DNA of 64,000 nucleotides, taken from positions 124,001 through 188,000 of the forward strand of contig CAKSTR010000008.1 in NCBI GenBank assembly GCA_934500835.1. The letters are read 5' to 3'. Positions 25,761-34,938 of the stretch are shown here, one piece after another. Positions within the stretch are counted from its first letter, which is position 1. Every line of letters begins with the position of its first letter. The position numbers and the translations under genes are program-made. Under the pieces are notes generated by a model. That model made no database searches. It worked only from the letters and a program-made list of their open reading frames with translations, and was not told the DNA's origin. The stretch comes from an uncultured Paracoccaceae bacterium (GTDB lineage: Bacteria; Pseudomonadota; Alphaproteobacteria; Rhodobacterales; Rhodobacteraceae).

Positions 25761-27533
25761 ATGCCCAGCTATACCGCCCCCGTCGCCGACATGCAGTTCC
25801 TGCTCCACGAGGTGCTGAAGGCTTCGGCCAGCGACCTTCCGGGATATGGCGATCTGGATACCTCCTTCACCTCGGCCGTGCTGGAAGAGGCGGGCAAGGT
25901 GGCCTCGGAAGTGCTGGCGCCACTGAATGCCGTCGGCGACCGGATCGGCTGTGTGCTGGAAAACGGCGTCGTGCGCACCCCGGACGGTTTCAAAGCCGCG
26001 TTCGAGGCGATGAAACAGGGCGGCTGGACCGCACTGGATTGCGATCCGGCCTATGGCGGGCAGGGGCTGCCCTATCTGATGAACTCGGCCGTGGGCGAGA
26101 TCTTCGTATCGGCCAACATGGCCTTCAACATGTATCAGGGCCTGACCCATGGCGCCTATTCGGCGATCCATACCCATGGAACGGATGAGCAGAAGGCGAA
26201 ATACCTGCCGAAGATGGTCACCTGCGACTGGACCGGCACCATGAACCTGACCGAGCCGCATTGCGGCACCGATCTTGGCCTGATGCGGACCCGGGCCGAA
26301 CCGCAGGCGGATGGTTCCTACAAGATCACCGGCCAGAAGATCTTCATCTCGGCCGGCGAACACGACCTGGCCGAGAACATCATCCATCTGGTGCTGGCCA
26401 AGGCCCCGGGCGGCGGCGAGGGCACCAAGGGGATTTCCCTTTTCATCGTGCCGAAGGTTCTGGTGAATGAAGATGGCAGCCTGGGCGCCCGCAACGCCGT
26501 CTCGGTCGGCAAGATCGAAGAGAAGATGGGCATCCACGGCAATGCCACCTGCGTGATGAACTACGACGGCGCGACCGGCTGGCTCTTGGGCGATCTGCAC
26601 AAGGGCATGCGCGCCATGTTCACCATGATGAACGAAGCCCGGCTTGGTGTGGGCCTGCAGGGATATGCCGTGGCCGAGGCGGCCTATCAGAACGCGGTGA
26701 TCTATGCGAAGGACCGGCTGCAGGGCCGCGACGTGACCGGGGCGAAGAACCCCAATGGCCCCGCTGACCCGCTGATCGTCCACCCCGACATCCGCCGCTC
26801 GCTGATGGAGCAGAAAAGCTTCGTCGAGGGAGCCCGCGCGCTGACCTTCTGGGGCGCCTCGCTGATCGATGCGGCGCATCACGGCGATGCGGCGGCGGAC
26901 GGGCTGATCGGCCTTCTGACGCCCGTGATCAAGGGCTTCCAGACCGACTACGGCTTCCAGATGGCCGTGCAGGCCCAACAGGTCTTCGGCGGCCATGGCT
27001 ATATCGAGGAACAGGGCATGTCCCAGTTCGTCCGCGACGCCCGCATCGCCCAGATCTACGAAGGTGCGAATGGCGTGCAGGCGCTGGACCTTGTCGGCCG
27101 CAAGCTTGCCGCGGACGGCGGCAAGCATGTCATGGCCTTCTTCGAGATGGTGAAGGCCGAGTGCAAGGCGCATGGCGGCGACGACCGGATGACCGCCTTC
27201 ACCGAGCCGCTGAAACAGGCCTCGAAACAGATGCAGGCCGCCGGCATGTTCTTCATGCAGAACGGCATGAAGACTCCCAATGCCGCGCTGGCGGGGTCTT
27301 ACGACTTCATGCATCTGATGGGCCATGTCTGCCTTGGCCTGATGTGGACCCGCATGGCGAAAGCCGCGCTGACTGCGCTGGACGAAGGGCGCGGCGACAA
27401 GGCCTTTATGGAAACCAAACTCGCCACCGGCCGCTTCTACATGGCCCGCCAGCTGCCGCTCTGCGCCAGCCATCTGGCCCGGATCGAAAGCGGGGCCGAT
27501 CCGGTGATGGCTTTGCCGGCCGAGGCGTTCTAA
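25761..27533 (+). CDS. Acyl-CoA dehydrogenase, long form (FadE/DmdC-like)
   Basis: FAD enzyme that introduces a trans-2 double bond into acyl-CoA, passing electrons to ETF. At 590 aa it belongs to the long form with an extra C-terminal helical domain (about 465-590), which includes DmdC (3-methylmercaptopropionyl-CoA dehydrogenase) and phenylacyl-CoA dehydrogenases. Visible blocks: [17 protein letters not shown] (FAD/substrate region), [52 protein letters not shown], whose Glu is the expected catalytic base. GAGGGAG lies upstream of the ATG. The substrate (fatty acyl versus methylmercaptopropionyl) cannot be settled here; thiolase and FadJ genes downstream favour general beta-oxidation. Confidence 0.93.
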   Translation: MPSYTAPVADMQFLLHEVLKASASDLPGYGDLDTSFTSAVLEEAGKVASEVLAPLNAVGDRIGCVLENGVVRTPDGFKAAFEAMKQGGWTALDCDPAYGGQGLPYLMNSAVGEIFVSANMAFNMYQGLTHGAYSAIHTHGTDEQKAKYLPKMVTCDWTGTMNLTEPHCGTDLGLMRTRAEPQADGSYKITGQKIFISAGEHDLAENIIHLVLAKAPGGGEGTKGISLFIVPKVLVNEDGSLGARNAVSVGKIEEKMGIHGNATCVMNYDGATGWLLGDLHKGMRAMFTMMNEARLGVGLQGYAVAEAAYQNAVIYAKDRLQGRDVTGAKNPNGPADPLIVHPDIRRSLMEQKSFVEGARALTFWGASLIDAAHHGDAAADGLIGLLTPVIKGFQTDYGFQMAVQAQQVFGGHGYIEEQGMSQFVRDARIAQIYEGANGVQALDLVGRKLAADGGKHVMAFFEMVKAECKAHGGDDRMTAFTEPLKQASKQMQAAGMFFMQNGMKTPNAALAGSYDFMHLMGHVCLGLMWTRMAKAALTALDEGRGDKAFMETKLATGRFYMARQLPLCASHLARIESGADPVMALPAEAF

Positions 27534-27547
27534 CCTGTAGGGAAGCA

Positions 27548-27568
27548 CGATCCTTCGACGAAGGATCG
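27548..27568. repeat. Perfect 21-bp palindrome after acyl-CoA dehydrogenase
   Basis: Arms CGATCCTTCG and CGAAGGATCG around a central A. The core TTCGACGAA is shared with the dispersed GATTTTCG palindromes. It could act as a hairpin in the 61-bp gap before the small gene. Confidence 0.6.
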
Positions 27569-27594
27569 GCGCCCCATTCGTGCCGAGGTTCCCG

Positions 27595-27807
27595 ATGCCC
27601 AAACGCTTCCGCCTGACCCGCCGTTTCCCGGTTGCCATGACCGAGGACGGCTATCGTCGGCTGAGGCGCTTTGCGGCGGAGGCCGGCCTCGATGAGGGCG
27701 AGGCTCTGTCCTTCCTGTTCGAGAATTTCGACTCCGTGACAGACAAGGACACCCTCGTGCACCGGATGCGCCTTTTCAATGCCGAGCTGGAGGGTCGCAA
27801 GAGCTGA
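27595..27807 (+). CDS. Small hypothetical protein (70 aa), basic N-terminus
   Basis: I do not recognise this protein. Its start MPKRFRLTRRFPVAMTEDGY is strongly basic; the rest is mostly helical (RRLRRFAAEAGLDEGEALSFLFENF...TLVHRMRLFNAELEGRK), resembling a short ribbon-helix or helix bundle. The ATG at 27595 has GAGG seven bases upstream; a GTG at 27580 is an alternative. It lies on the same strand 61 bp after the acyl-CoA dehydrogenase and before the GST, so it may belong to the operon. Codon use is like that of its neighbours, supporting a real gene. Confidence 0.6.
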   Translation: MPKRFRLTRRFPVAMTEDGYRRLRRFAAEAGLDEGEALSFLFENFDSVTDKDTLVHRMRLFNAELEGRKS

Positions 27808-27834
27808 AGCCTGCGAGGGGCGGCTGGATGAGGG

Positions 27835-28050
27835 GCCTCCGGCGGGGATATTTCAGCCAAGATGAAAATGCAGACGCACCCCACCCCGACTGTCCGGATT
27901 GGCTACCGGGGCTTCGGGATGGGGCTTCACCTTGGGCGGTCATCGGCTTCCCAGCCTGTACCGCAGGGCAAGAATGACGGGACAAGGTTAACAAGGTCTT
28001 TCATCTTGGCTGAAATATCCTCCGGGGGTCCGGGGGTGGAAAACCCCCGG
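27835..28050. repeat. Composite GGGATATTTC element in two inverted copies
   Basis: The 22-bp stretch at 27846-27867 (GGATATTTCAGCCAAG...) reappears as its exact reverse complement at 27999-28020, with 131 bp between. The left copy is preceded by CCTCCGGCGG. The right copy, read on the minus strand, is preceded by a perfect hairpin (arms CCGGGGGT 28030-28037 and ACCCCCGG 28043-28050) and another C-tract. Related elements lie at 54391, 60346 and 62429. Confidence 0.7.
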
Positions 28051-28084
28051 CGCCTTCAACGGGAACAACGCGGATGAGGATGCA

Positions 28085-28717
28085 ATGACAGCCCAGCTCT
28101 ATTGCTTCGGCGAATCCGGCAATGCCTGGAAATGCGCGCTGGCGCTGGACCTGACCGGCACGCCCTGGGAGCCGGTCCATGTCGATTTCTTCAAGGGCGA
28201 GGCGCGCAGCCCGGAGTTCCGCAGGCTGAACCCGATGGGAGAGGTGCCGGTTCTGGTGGATGGAGACGAGATCCTCAGCCAGTCCGGCTTGATCCTGCAG
28301 CATATCGCGCGGAAGACCGGCCGGTTGGGCGGGGCCGCTGAGGCCGAGGCGAAAGAGATCTGGCGCTGGATTCTGTGGGACAACCACAAGCTTTCGACCC
28401 AGGCCGGCACCTGCCGTTTCCTGATGAACTTCCTGCCGGTCGACAAACGCCCCGAAGGCGTGGCGCCCTACCTGCAGGGCCGGTTGAAAGCTGCCTATCA
28501 GGTGCTTGAGGCGCATCTTCAGGACCGGGACTGGATCGTCGGAACGACGGCGACCATTGCCGATCTCTCCTGCTGTTCCTACCTCTATTACCCCGAGCCC
28601 TTTGGTTTCACCCGCGCCGACTGGCCCAGCATCGACCGCTGGCTGGGCCGGATCGCCGGCCTTCCCGGCTGGCGGCATCCCTATGAGATGATGCGCCGCG
28701 CCTTCCCGCCGTCGTGA
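28085..28717 (+). CDS. Glutathione S-transferase family protein
   Basis: A 210-aa GST. The N-terminal thioredoxin-like domain runs to about residue 80 (YCFGESGNAWKCALAL; PMGEVPVLVDGDEILSQSGLI contains the cis-Pro and the Ser/Asp glutathione contacts), the all-alpha domain follows (IADLSCCSYLYYPE). The active residue is probably one of Ser11 or Asn13. Substrate unknown; position between beta-oxidation genes suggests detoxification of a reactive intermediate or simply shared control. GAGGA upstream of the ATG at 28085. A hairpin (about 28709-28742) overlaps the stop codon. Confidence 0.9.
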   Translation: MTAQLYCFGESGNAWKCALALDLTGTPWEPVHVDFFKGEARSPEFRRLNPMGEVPVLVDGDEILSQSGLILQHIARKTGRLGGAAEAEAKEIWRWILWDNHKLSTQAGTCRFLMNFLPVDKRPEGVAPYLQGRLKAAYQVLEAHLQDRDWIVGTTATIADLSCCSYLYYPEPFGFTRADWPSIDRWLGRIAGLPGWRHPYEMMRRAFPPS

Positions 28718-28810
28718 CGCAGCGAAAGCGTTGCGCGACGGGGGTGGCCGGGGCCAGAAACATGCAACGGAGTCCCCTGCGGGGCACCCGACCTGACGGA
28801 GGAGAACACG

Positions 28811-30022
28811 ATGACCGAAGCCTTCATCTATGACGCCTGCCGCACCCCGCGGGGCAAGGGCCGCGCCGATGGCGCGCTGCATGAGGTGACCTCGGTTGCC
28901 CTGTCCGCCGGCATTCTGAACGCCGTGAAGGATCGCAACGGGCTGACCGGCCATGCGGTCGAGGACGTGATCTGGGGCAATGTCACCCAGGTGGGAGAGC
29001 AGGGGGGCTGCCTTGCCCGCTCGGCCGTGCTGCTGTCGGATCTGGACGAGTCGATCCCGGGTCTGGCGATCAACCGCTTCTGCGCCTCGGGGATGGAGGC
29101 GGTGAACCTTGCCGCCAATCAGGTCAGGGGTGGCGCCGGGCAGGCCTATATCGCTGGCGGGGTCGAGATGATGGGCCGGGTTGCCATGGGCAGCGACGGG
29201 GCGGCGATTGCCGTCGATCCGACGCTGGCGATGAAGACCTATTTCGTGCCGCAGGGGATTTCGGCGGACATCATCGCAACCGAATACGGCTTTACCCGCG
29301 AGATGGCGGATGCTCTGGCCGTCGAAAGCCAGCGGCGGGCGGCGGCGGCCTGGGCCGACAACCGTTTCGCGAATTCCATCGTGCCGGTGAAGGACCGCAA
29401 CGGGCTGACCATCCTTGACCGCGATGAATACATGCGGCCGGGCACCGATATGGCGGCACTGGCCAAGCTGGATGCCAGCTTCAAGATGATGGGAGAGGTG
29501 ATGCCCGGCTTCGACAAGGTGGCGATGATGAAATATCCCCATCTTGAGAAGATCGAACATATCCACCACGCCGGCAACTCCTCCGGGATCGTCGATGGTG
29601 CTGCCGCCGTCCTGATCGGAAATGCGGAATTCGGCAAGGCGCACGGTCTGAAACCCCGTGCCCGCATCCGCGCCACTGCCAAGATCGGTACGGATCCGAC
29701 AATCATGCTGACCGGCCCGGTGCCGGTGACGCAGAAGATCCTGAAGGATGCGGGCATGACCATTTCGGACATTGACCTGTTCGAAGTGAACGAGGCCTTC
29801 GCCTCGGTCGTGCTGCGCTTCCAGCAGGCCTTCAACGTCGATCCGGCCAAGGTGAACGTCAACGGTGGCTCCATCGCCATGGGCCACCCCTTGGGCGCCA
29901 CCGGCGCGATCATCATCGGCACCTTGCTGGACGAGTTGGAGCGGACGGGCAAAGCCACCGGCCTTGCCACGCTTTGCATCGCCAGCGGCATGGGGGCGGC
30001 GACCATCATCGAGAGGGTGTGA
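28811..30022 (+). CDS. fadA: Acetyl-CoA C-acyltransferase (3-ketoacyl-CoA thiolase, FadA-type)
   Basis: Thiolase of 403 aa that cleaves 3-ketoacyl-CoA with CoA at the end of each beta-oxidation round. Catalytic residues are visible: Cys91 (RFCASG), His359 (GHPLGATG) and Cys389 (CIASGMG). The AYIAGGVEMM and NEAFASV blocks fit the degradative FadA/AtoB type; a biosynthetic acetoacetyl-CoA role cannot be excluded. The ATG has GGAGGAGA upstream. Its stop overlaps the cupin start (TGATG), and fadJ follows, so the three are one operon. Confidence 0.95.
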   Translation: MTEAFIYDACRTPRGKGRADGALHEVTSVALSAGILNAVKDRNGLTGHAVEDVIWGNVTQVGEQGGCLARSAVLLSDLDESIPGLAINRFCASGMEAVNLAANQVRGGAGQAYIAGGVEMMGRVAMGSDGAAIAVDPTLAMKTYFVPQGISADIIATEYGFTREMADALAVESQRRAAAAWADNRFANSIVPVKDRNGLTILDRDEYMRPGTDMAALAKLDASFKMMGEVMPGFDKVAMMKYPHLEKIEHIHHAGNSSGIVDGAAAVLIGNAEFGKAHGLKPRARIRATAKIGTDPTIMLTGPVPVTQKILKDAGMTISDIDLFEVNEAFASVVLRFQQAFNVDPAKVNVNGGSIAMGHPLGATGAIIIGTLLDELERTGKATGLATLCIASGMGAATIIERV

Positions 30023-30495
30023 TGCCCAAGCTCAACCCAGACGAGGCACCGCTGAAGACCGGCTCGATCTATCCCCAGCCCTATGCTTCGGCGGTGAAGG
30101 GCCGCTCCTCGCGCCGGCTTGGCGATCTGGCCGGGCTGACCCAGTTCGGTGCCAATCTGGTGATGCTGGAGCCGGGAGCGGTGGCAAGCCTGCGCCATTG
30201 GCACAAGGCCGAGGATGAGTTTGCCGTGGTGATCTCGGGCCGGCTGGTGCTGGTCGAGGATGAGGGTGACATCCCCATGGCCACCGGCGAATTCGCCGCC
30301 TGGAAGGCCGGGGTGCCGAACGGGCACCGGTTCGAGAACCGCTCGGACCAGCCCGCCAGCTTTCTGATCGTGGGCAGCAAGTCCCCGCAGGAGGTGACGA
30401 CCTATTCCGATGTCGATTTCCGCATGGAGTTGGAAACCGGCAAGCCGCCGCGCTTCACCTATCGCGACGGCACAGATTGGCAGGGCCCGAGATGA
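30022..30495 (+). CDS. Cupin domain-containing protein
   Basis: A 157-aa single-cupin protein. The metal-binding motif 1 is LRHWHKAEDEFAVVISGRL (His-x-His...Glu), and motif 2 is PNGHRFENRSDQPA (His). This is the usual set for a mononuclear-metal beta-barrel, so a small enzyme or binding protein is likely. It is placed between fadA and fadJ and its ATG overlaps the fadA stop, so it is translated with the thiolase. A role in acyl-CoA metabolism is inferred from position only. Confidence 0.88.
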   Translation: MPKLNPDEAPLKTGSIYPQPYASAVKGRSSRRLGDLAGLTQFGANLVMLEPGAVASLRHWHKAEDEFAVVISGRLVLVEDEGDIPMATGEFAAWKAGVPNGHRFENRSDQPASFLIVGSKSPQEVTTYSDVDFRMELETGKPPRFTYRDGTDWQGPR

Positions 30496-30550
30496 GCCCC
30501 GCATCCCAGAAGAACCGGGCCGCCGGCCCCTCCGCGACAGGAGACGCGAG

Positions 30551-32737
30551 ATGACCGATTTCACCATGAAGACCGATGCCGATGGCGTGGCCACCATCAC
30601 CTGGGATGTGGCGGCGAAGTCGATGAACGTGATGTCTACCGCCGGTTTCGCGCTGCTGTCCGATCTGGTCGATCAGGCGCTGGCCGATCAGGGCGTGAAG
30701 GGGATCATCATCACCTCCGGCAAGAAGGATTTCGCCGGCGGGATGGATCTGAACGTGATCGCGCAGATGCGGGCAGGCGGGGCAGAAGCCATCTTCGATG
30801 GCGTGATGCAGATGCACAGGGTGCTGCGCAAGATCGAACTTGCCGGCATGGACCCGAAGACCAAGAAGGGCGGCAAGCCCATCGTCGCGGCCCTTCCGGG
30901 CACCGCGCTTGGCATCGGGCTGGAACTGCCGCTGTCCAGCCACCGCATCATCGCCGCCGACAATCCGAAGGCGAAGATCGGCCTGCCCGAGATCATGGTC
31001 GGCATCTTCCCCGGCGCGGGCGGCACCACCCGCCTGACCCGCAAGCTGGGCGCGATGATGGCGGCTCCCTTCCTGCTGGAAGGCAAGCTTTCCGATCCCA
31101 AGGCCGCCAAGGCCGCCGGGCTGATCGACGAGGTTGTTCCCGCCGACCAGCTTCTGGCCCGCGCCAAGGAGTGGGTGCTGTCGGCCAAGGATGCCGATCT
31201 GGTCAAACCCTGGGATGACAAGGGCTACAAGATGCCCGGCGGTGCGCCCTATCATCCGGCGGGTTTCATGACCTTCGTTGGCGCCTCGGCCATGGTTCTG
31301 GGCAAAACCCAGGGCGTCTATCCCGCGGCCAAGGCGCTGCTGGCCGCCGTCTACGAAGGGGCCCTTGTGCCCTTCGATCAGGCCCTGAAGATCGAGGCGC
31401 GGCAGTTCACCTCGGTTCTGATGAACCCCTCCTCCACCGCGATGATCCGCAGCCTCTTCATCAACAAGGAGGCGCTGGACAAGGGCGCCAACCGCCCCGC
31501 CGTGCCCGACCAGTCGGTGAAGAAGCTGGGTGTCCTTGGGGCAGGCATGATGGGGGCGGGCATCGCCTATGTCTCGGCCAATGCCGGGATCGAAGTGGTG
31601 CTGATCGACAGCACCCAGGAGGCCGCCGACCGGGGCAAATCGCATTCGGCAGACCTGCTCGACAAGGGCATGAAGCGCGGCAAGGTCACGGCCGAGAAGA
31701 AGGCCGAAGTGCTGGCCCGCATCACCGCCACCACCGACTATGCGGCGCTGAACGGCGTGGACCTGATCGTCGAGGCGGTGTTTGAAGACCCCAAGGTCAA
31801 GGCCGAGGTGACGAAGAAGGCCGAGGCCGCCGCGCCCGGCGTGGTCTATGCCACCAATACCTCGACCCTGCCGATCACCGCGCTGGCCGCCGCCTCCAGC
31901 CAGCCGGATCATTTCATCGGCATCCACTTCTTCAGCCCGGTCGACAAGATGAACCTGGTCGAGATCATCAAGGGCAAGAAGACCGGCGATATCGCCGTGG
32001 CCAAGGCGCTGGATTTCGTCCGCGCCATCCGCAAGACGCCCATCGTGGTGAACGACGCGCGGTTCTTCTACGCCAACCGCTGCATCATCCCCTATATCAA
32101 CGAAGGCATCCGCATGGTCGCCGAAGGGGTGGAGCCGGCGCTGGTGGAAAACGCCGCCAAGCTGGTCGGCATGCCGCTTGGCCCGCTGCAACTGGTGGAC
32201 GAGACCTCGATCGATCTGGGGGTGAAGATCGCCAAGGCGACCAAGGCGGCGATGGGGGCCGACTACCCCGATGGCGCGGTGGACGATGTCCTGTTCTGGA
32301 TGGCCGACCATGGCCGTCTGGGCCGCAAGGCCAACGCCGGCTTCTACGCCTATTCCGACAAGGGCGAACGGCTGGAACTGTGGGAAGGTCTGGCGGCGAA
32401 ATACCCGCTGGACAAGATGCAGCCTTCGCTTTCGGACGTGCAGCACCGCCTGCTGATGGCGCAGGTGCTGGAAGCCGTGCGGGCGCTGGAGGACGGCGTT
32501 CTGATGGACATCCGCGAAGGCGACGTGGGCGCTATCCTGGGCTGGGGCTTTGCACCGTGGTCGGGCGGGCCGTTCAGCTGGCTCGACATCGTCGGCGCAT
32601 CCCGCGCGGTCGAGATCTGCCGCGGTCTGGTGGCCCAGTTCGGCCCCCGCTTCCACGCGCCGAAGCTTCTGATCGAGATGGCCGAGAAGGGCGAGACCTT
32701 CTATGGCCGGTTCGGCGGCCAGAAGGCCGCGGCCTGA
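30551..32737 (+). CDS. fadJ: Fused enoyl-CoA hydratase / 3-hydroxyacyl-CoA dehydrogenase (FadJ/FadB-type)
   Basis: Bifunctional beta-oxidation enzyme of 728 aa. Residues about 1-290 form the crotonase domain (KKDFAGGMDLNVIA; oxyanion block GTALGIGLELPLSSH; catalytic Glu region LPEIMVGIFPGAGGT). Residues about 325-510 are the NAD-binding domain starting LGVLGAGMMGAGIAYV, with the catalytic His in IGIHFFSPVDKMNLVEI and Asn/Glu sites. The C-terminal domain follows. It hydrates enoyl-CoA and oxidises the 3-hydroxy product, feeding the thiolase upstream. AGGAGA precedes the ATG; a 12-bp hairpin lies after the stop. Confidence 0.95.
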   Translation: MTDFTMKTDADGVATITWDVAAKSMNVMSTAGFALLSDLVDQALADQGVKGIIITSGKKDFAGGMDLNVIAQMRAGGAEAIFDGVMQMHRVLRKIELAGMDPKTKKGGKPIVAALPGTALGIGLELPLSSHRIIAADNPKAKIGLPEIMVGIFPGAGGTTRLTRKLGAMMAAPFLLEGKLSDPKAAKAAGLIDEVVPADQLLARAKEWVLSAKDADLVKPWDDKGYKMPGGAPYHPAGFMTFVGASAMVLGKTQGVYPAAKALLAAVYEGALVPFDQALKIEARQFTSVLMNPSSTAMIRSLFINKEALDKGANRPAVPDQSVKKLGVLGAGMMGAGIAYVSANAGIEVVLIDSTQEAADRGKSHSADLLDKGMKRGKVTAEKKAEVLARITATTDYAALNGVDLIVEAVFEDPKVKAEVTKKAEAAAPGVVYATNTSTLPITALAAASSQPDHFIGIHFFSPVDKMNLVEIIKGKKTGDIAVAKALDFVRAIRKTPIVVNDARFFYANRCIIPYINEGIRMVAEGVEPALVENAAKLVGMPLGPLQLVDETSIDLGVKIAKATKAAMGADYPDGAVDDVLFWMADHGRLGRKANAGFYAYSDKGERLELWEGLAAKYPLDKMQPSLSDVQHRLLMAQVLEAVRALEDGVLMDIREGDVGAILGWGFAPWSGGPFSWLDIVGASRAVEICRGLVAQFGPRFHAPKLLIEMAEKGETFYGRFGGQKAAA

Positions 32738-32750
32738 GGACGCCGGCCTT

Positions 32751-32778
32751 CGTGACGACAGCCCGCGCTGTCGTCACG
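32751..32778 (+). terminator. Hairpin terminator after fadJ
   Basis: A perfect 12-bp stem (CGTGACGACAGC / GCTGTCGTCACG) with loop CCGC, 13 bp after the fadJ stop. Only a weak T-tract (CTCTT) follows. It lies between converging genes and may serve both. Confidence 0.65.
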
Positions 32779-32837
32779 CTCTTGGCGCGTGCTGTCCGGC
32801 CGGGCGGCAAAGGTCCGGCCAACGCCCGTGTCCGGGC

Positions 32838-33788
32838 TCAGACCTGCACCAGGTTCGGCAGCGCGCGCCCTTCGGCAAAGGCGATCAGGTTGTCCACCGC
32901 CATCAGCCCCATGGCTTCGCGCACCTCTAGGCAGGCGGTGCCCAGATGCGGCAGCAGGGTGACGTTCTCCAGCCGCAAAAGCGCCTCGGGCACCTTCGGC
33001 TCGAACTCGTAGACGTCCAGACCCGCGCCGGCGATCTGCCGGGCCTGAAGGGCCGCGATCAGCGCGGTCTCATCCACCACGTCGCCCCGGCTGATGTTCA
33101 CGAAGATCCCGGATTTCTTCATGTGCGACAGGGCCTTGGCATCCACCAGATGCCGCGTCGCCGGCCCGCCCGGCACCGCCGCCACCACGAAATCGGCACC
33201 CATGGCGGTGGCCATATCCACCTGTTGCGCCGGGAAGTCGGCCTCTTGTGCGGATCGGTTGTGGTAGACGACCTTCATCCCGAAACCGAAATGGCACCGG
33301 CGCGCGATGGCCTTGCCGATGCGGCCGAAGCCAAGGATGCCCACCTCCTTGCCGGACACATGCGCCCCAAGCATCTGCGTCGGCGCCCAGCCTTCCCATT
33401 TGCCGGCCCGGACCAGCCGTTCGCCCTCGCCCAGACGGCGGGCGGTCATCAGGATCAGCCCCATGGCGATATCCGCCGTGGCATCCGTCACCGCCCCCGG
33501 CGTATTGGTCACGGCAAGGCCCGCCGCCTTGGCGGCTGCAACGTCTATGTGATTGAATCCAACGCCGAAATTCGCCAGAAGCCTGGCCCTGGGCGCCGGC
33601 ACATCGGCAAAGACATCGGCGCGGTAAAGATCCCCCAGCGTCGGCAGGATCACGTCGAAATCGCGCAGGCTCTCCCGCAGTTCCTCTGCCGTCAGGGGCG
33701 AGGTCTTGTCGCGCAGCACCAGGTCGAAGCGGGGCGCCGCCGCCGCGATCACGCGGTCGGGCATGGAGCGGGTGACAAGCAGGCGCAT
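32838..33788 (-). CDS. D-2-hydroxyacid dehydrogenase (glyoxylate/hydroxypyruvate reductase-like)
   Basis: NAD(P)-dependent D-isomer 2-hydroxyacid dehydrogenase of 316 aa. The nucleotide site is GFGRIGKAIA (about 155-164), the catalytic Arg lies in NISRGDVVDE (about 238-247), the Glu follows in DVYEFEP and the His in LLPHLGTA. Likely reduces glyoxylate or hydroxypyruvate (GyaR/GhrB type); other substrates are possible. The ATG at 33788 has GGGAGGA and overlaps the csaA stop, so proC-csaA-dehydrogenase form one minus-strand operon. Confidence 0.93.
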   Translation of the reverse strand: MRLLVTRSMPDRVIAAAAPRFDLVLRDKTSPLTAEELRESLRDFDVILPTLGDLYRADVFADVPAPRARLLANFGVGFNHIDVAAAKAAGLAVTNTPGAVTDATADIAMGLILMTARRLGEGERLVRAGKWEGWAPTQMLGAHVSGKEVGILGFGRIGKAIARRCHFGFGMKVVYHNRSAQEADFPAQQVDMATAMGADFVVAAVPGGPATRHLVDAKALSHMKKSGIFVNISRGDVVDETALIAALQARQIAGAGLDVYEFEPKVPEALLRLENVTLLPHLGTACLEVREAMGLMAVDNLIAFAEGRALPNLVQV

Positions 33789-34129
33789 CAGAACATCCTC
33801 CCGCCCAGGGGCACCTCCTGCCCGGGGGCCAGCAATACGACTTCGCCCGCCGCATCGGGGACGCCAAGGACCAGCACCTCGGACATCACCGGCCCGATCT
33901 GGCGCGGCGGGAAGTTGACCACCGCCACCACCTGACGGCCGACCAACTCCTCCAAGGTGTAATGTGCGGTGATCTGCGCCGATGAGCGTTTCACGCCAAG
34001 ATCGCCGCCAAAATCGACCCAAAGCCTGAAGGCGGGCTTGCGCGCCTCGGGGAAGGGTTCGGCCTTCACGATCCGGCCGACACGGATGTCGACCCTGGCG
34101 AAGTCGTCGTAGGTGATCTGTGCCGTCAT
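33788..34129 (-). CDS. csaA: CsaA-type tRNA-binding protein
   Basis: A 113-aa tRNA-binding (EMAP-II/Trbp111-like OB-fold) protein. It starts with YDDFARVDIRVGRIVKAEPFP and includes QITAHYTLEELVGRQVVAVVNFPPRQIGPVMSEVLVLG, which are the core strands of CsaA. The family binds tRNA and has been reported as a chaperone or secretion helper in Bacillus. The start at 34129 overlaps the proC stop (ATGA). Confidence 0.93.
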   Translation of the reverse strand: MTAQITYDDFARVDIRVGRIVKAEPFPEARKPAFRLWVDFGGDLGVKRSSAQITAHYTLEELVGRQVVAVVNFPPRQIGPVMSEVLVLGVPDAAGEVVLLAPGQEVPLGGRMF

Positions 34130-34938
34130 TTGCCCAATTCCCTGCCCCGGTCTGCCGCAGCCTTCTCGGCCCGCTTGAGCAGGGCCGGGAAGCCGGTCTC
34201 CGGTTCCATCAGAACGGCCAATGCCGCCGCGGTCGTGCCGCCCGGAGAGGTGACATTGATCCGCAGTTGCTCGGCGCTGTCCGAAGAGCGGAAGGCCAGC
34301 TCTCCCGCGCCGCAGACCGTGGCCCGGGCCAGTTGCATGGCCACCTCGGGCGCCAGCCCAAGGGCGGCACCGCCGGCGGCCATCGCCTCGATCAGATGAA
34401 AGACATAGGCCGGACCAGAGCCGGAGACCGCCGTCACCGCGTCGATCTGGTGCTCGCCCTCCAGTTCGACGACTTGTCCCACGGCCGCCATCAGATCCCG
34501 CGCCAAGGCGATCTGCGCGGCCGAGGCATGGGCGTTGCCGGTGATCGCGGTGATGCCGCGGCCCACCATGGCGGGGGTGTTCGGCATCGTCCGCACAATG
34601 GGGGTCCGGTTGCCCAGAGCCGTCTCGAAGGTGGCGATGGTGGTGCCGGCGGCGATGGAAACGAACAGGGTCGTGCCGTTGCCAAGCGCCTGCAGCGCGG
34701 GCAGCGCCGCTCCCATCATCTGCGGCTTCACCGCCAGCAGCGCCACGGCCGGCGCGGGCGGCACGCCTTCGTTCAGGTGAACGCCGGTGTCCCTGAGCCA
34801 GCCGGTCGGGTTTGGTTCGATCACCCAGACCGCGCTTGCAGGCAGCCCGGCCTTCAGCCAGCCGGCCAGCAGCGCCGATCCCATCTTGCCGCAGCCAAGC
34901 AGCACCAGCCCGTCGCGGGCCACGATTTCCAGTGTCAT
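34126..34938 (-). CDS. proC: Pyrroline-5-carboxylate reductase
   Basis: Last step of proline synthesis: reduces 1-pyrroline-5-carboxylate with NAD(P)H. The N-terminal Rossmann motif is VLLGCGKMGSALLAGW and the C-terminal substrate domain has AVSGSGPAYVF and RINVTSPGGTTAAAL, the family signature. 270 aa from the ATG at 34938, which has GGGGG five bases upstream; an ATG at 34950 is a possible alternative. First gene of the proC-csaA-dehydrogenase operon. Confidence 0.96.
   Translation of the reverse strand: MTLEIVARDGLVLLGCGKMGSALLAGWLKAGLPASAVWVIEPNPTGWLRDTGVHLNEGVPPAPAVALLAVKPQMMGAALPALQALGNGTTLFVSIAAGTTIATFETALGNRTPIVRTMPNTPAMVGRGITAITGNAHASAAQIALARDLMAAVGQVVELEGEHQIDAVTAVSGSGPAYVFHLIEAMAAGGAALGLAPEVAMQLARATVCGAGELAFRSSDSAEQLRINVTSPGGTTAAALAVLMEPETGFPALLKRAEKAAADRGRELGK

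Noticed and set aside
25503..27638. Minus-strand open frame of about 710 codons opposite the acyl-CoA dehydrogenase
   Set aside because: Antisense to a clear gene with full catalytic motifs; low-complexity composition; no ribosome site.
28001..32656. Minus-strand open frames of about 630 and 730 codons opposite GST, thiolase and FadJ
   Set aside because: Shadow frames: no family motifs, and the opposite strand carries three intact enzymes.
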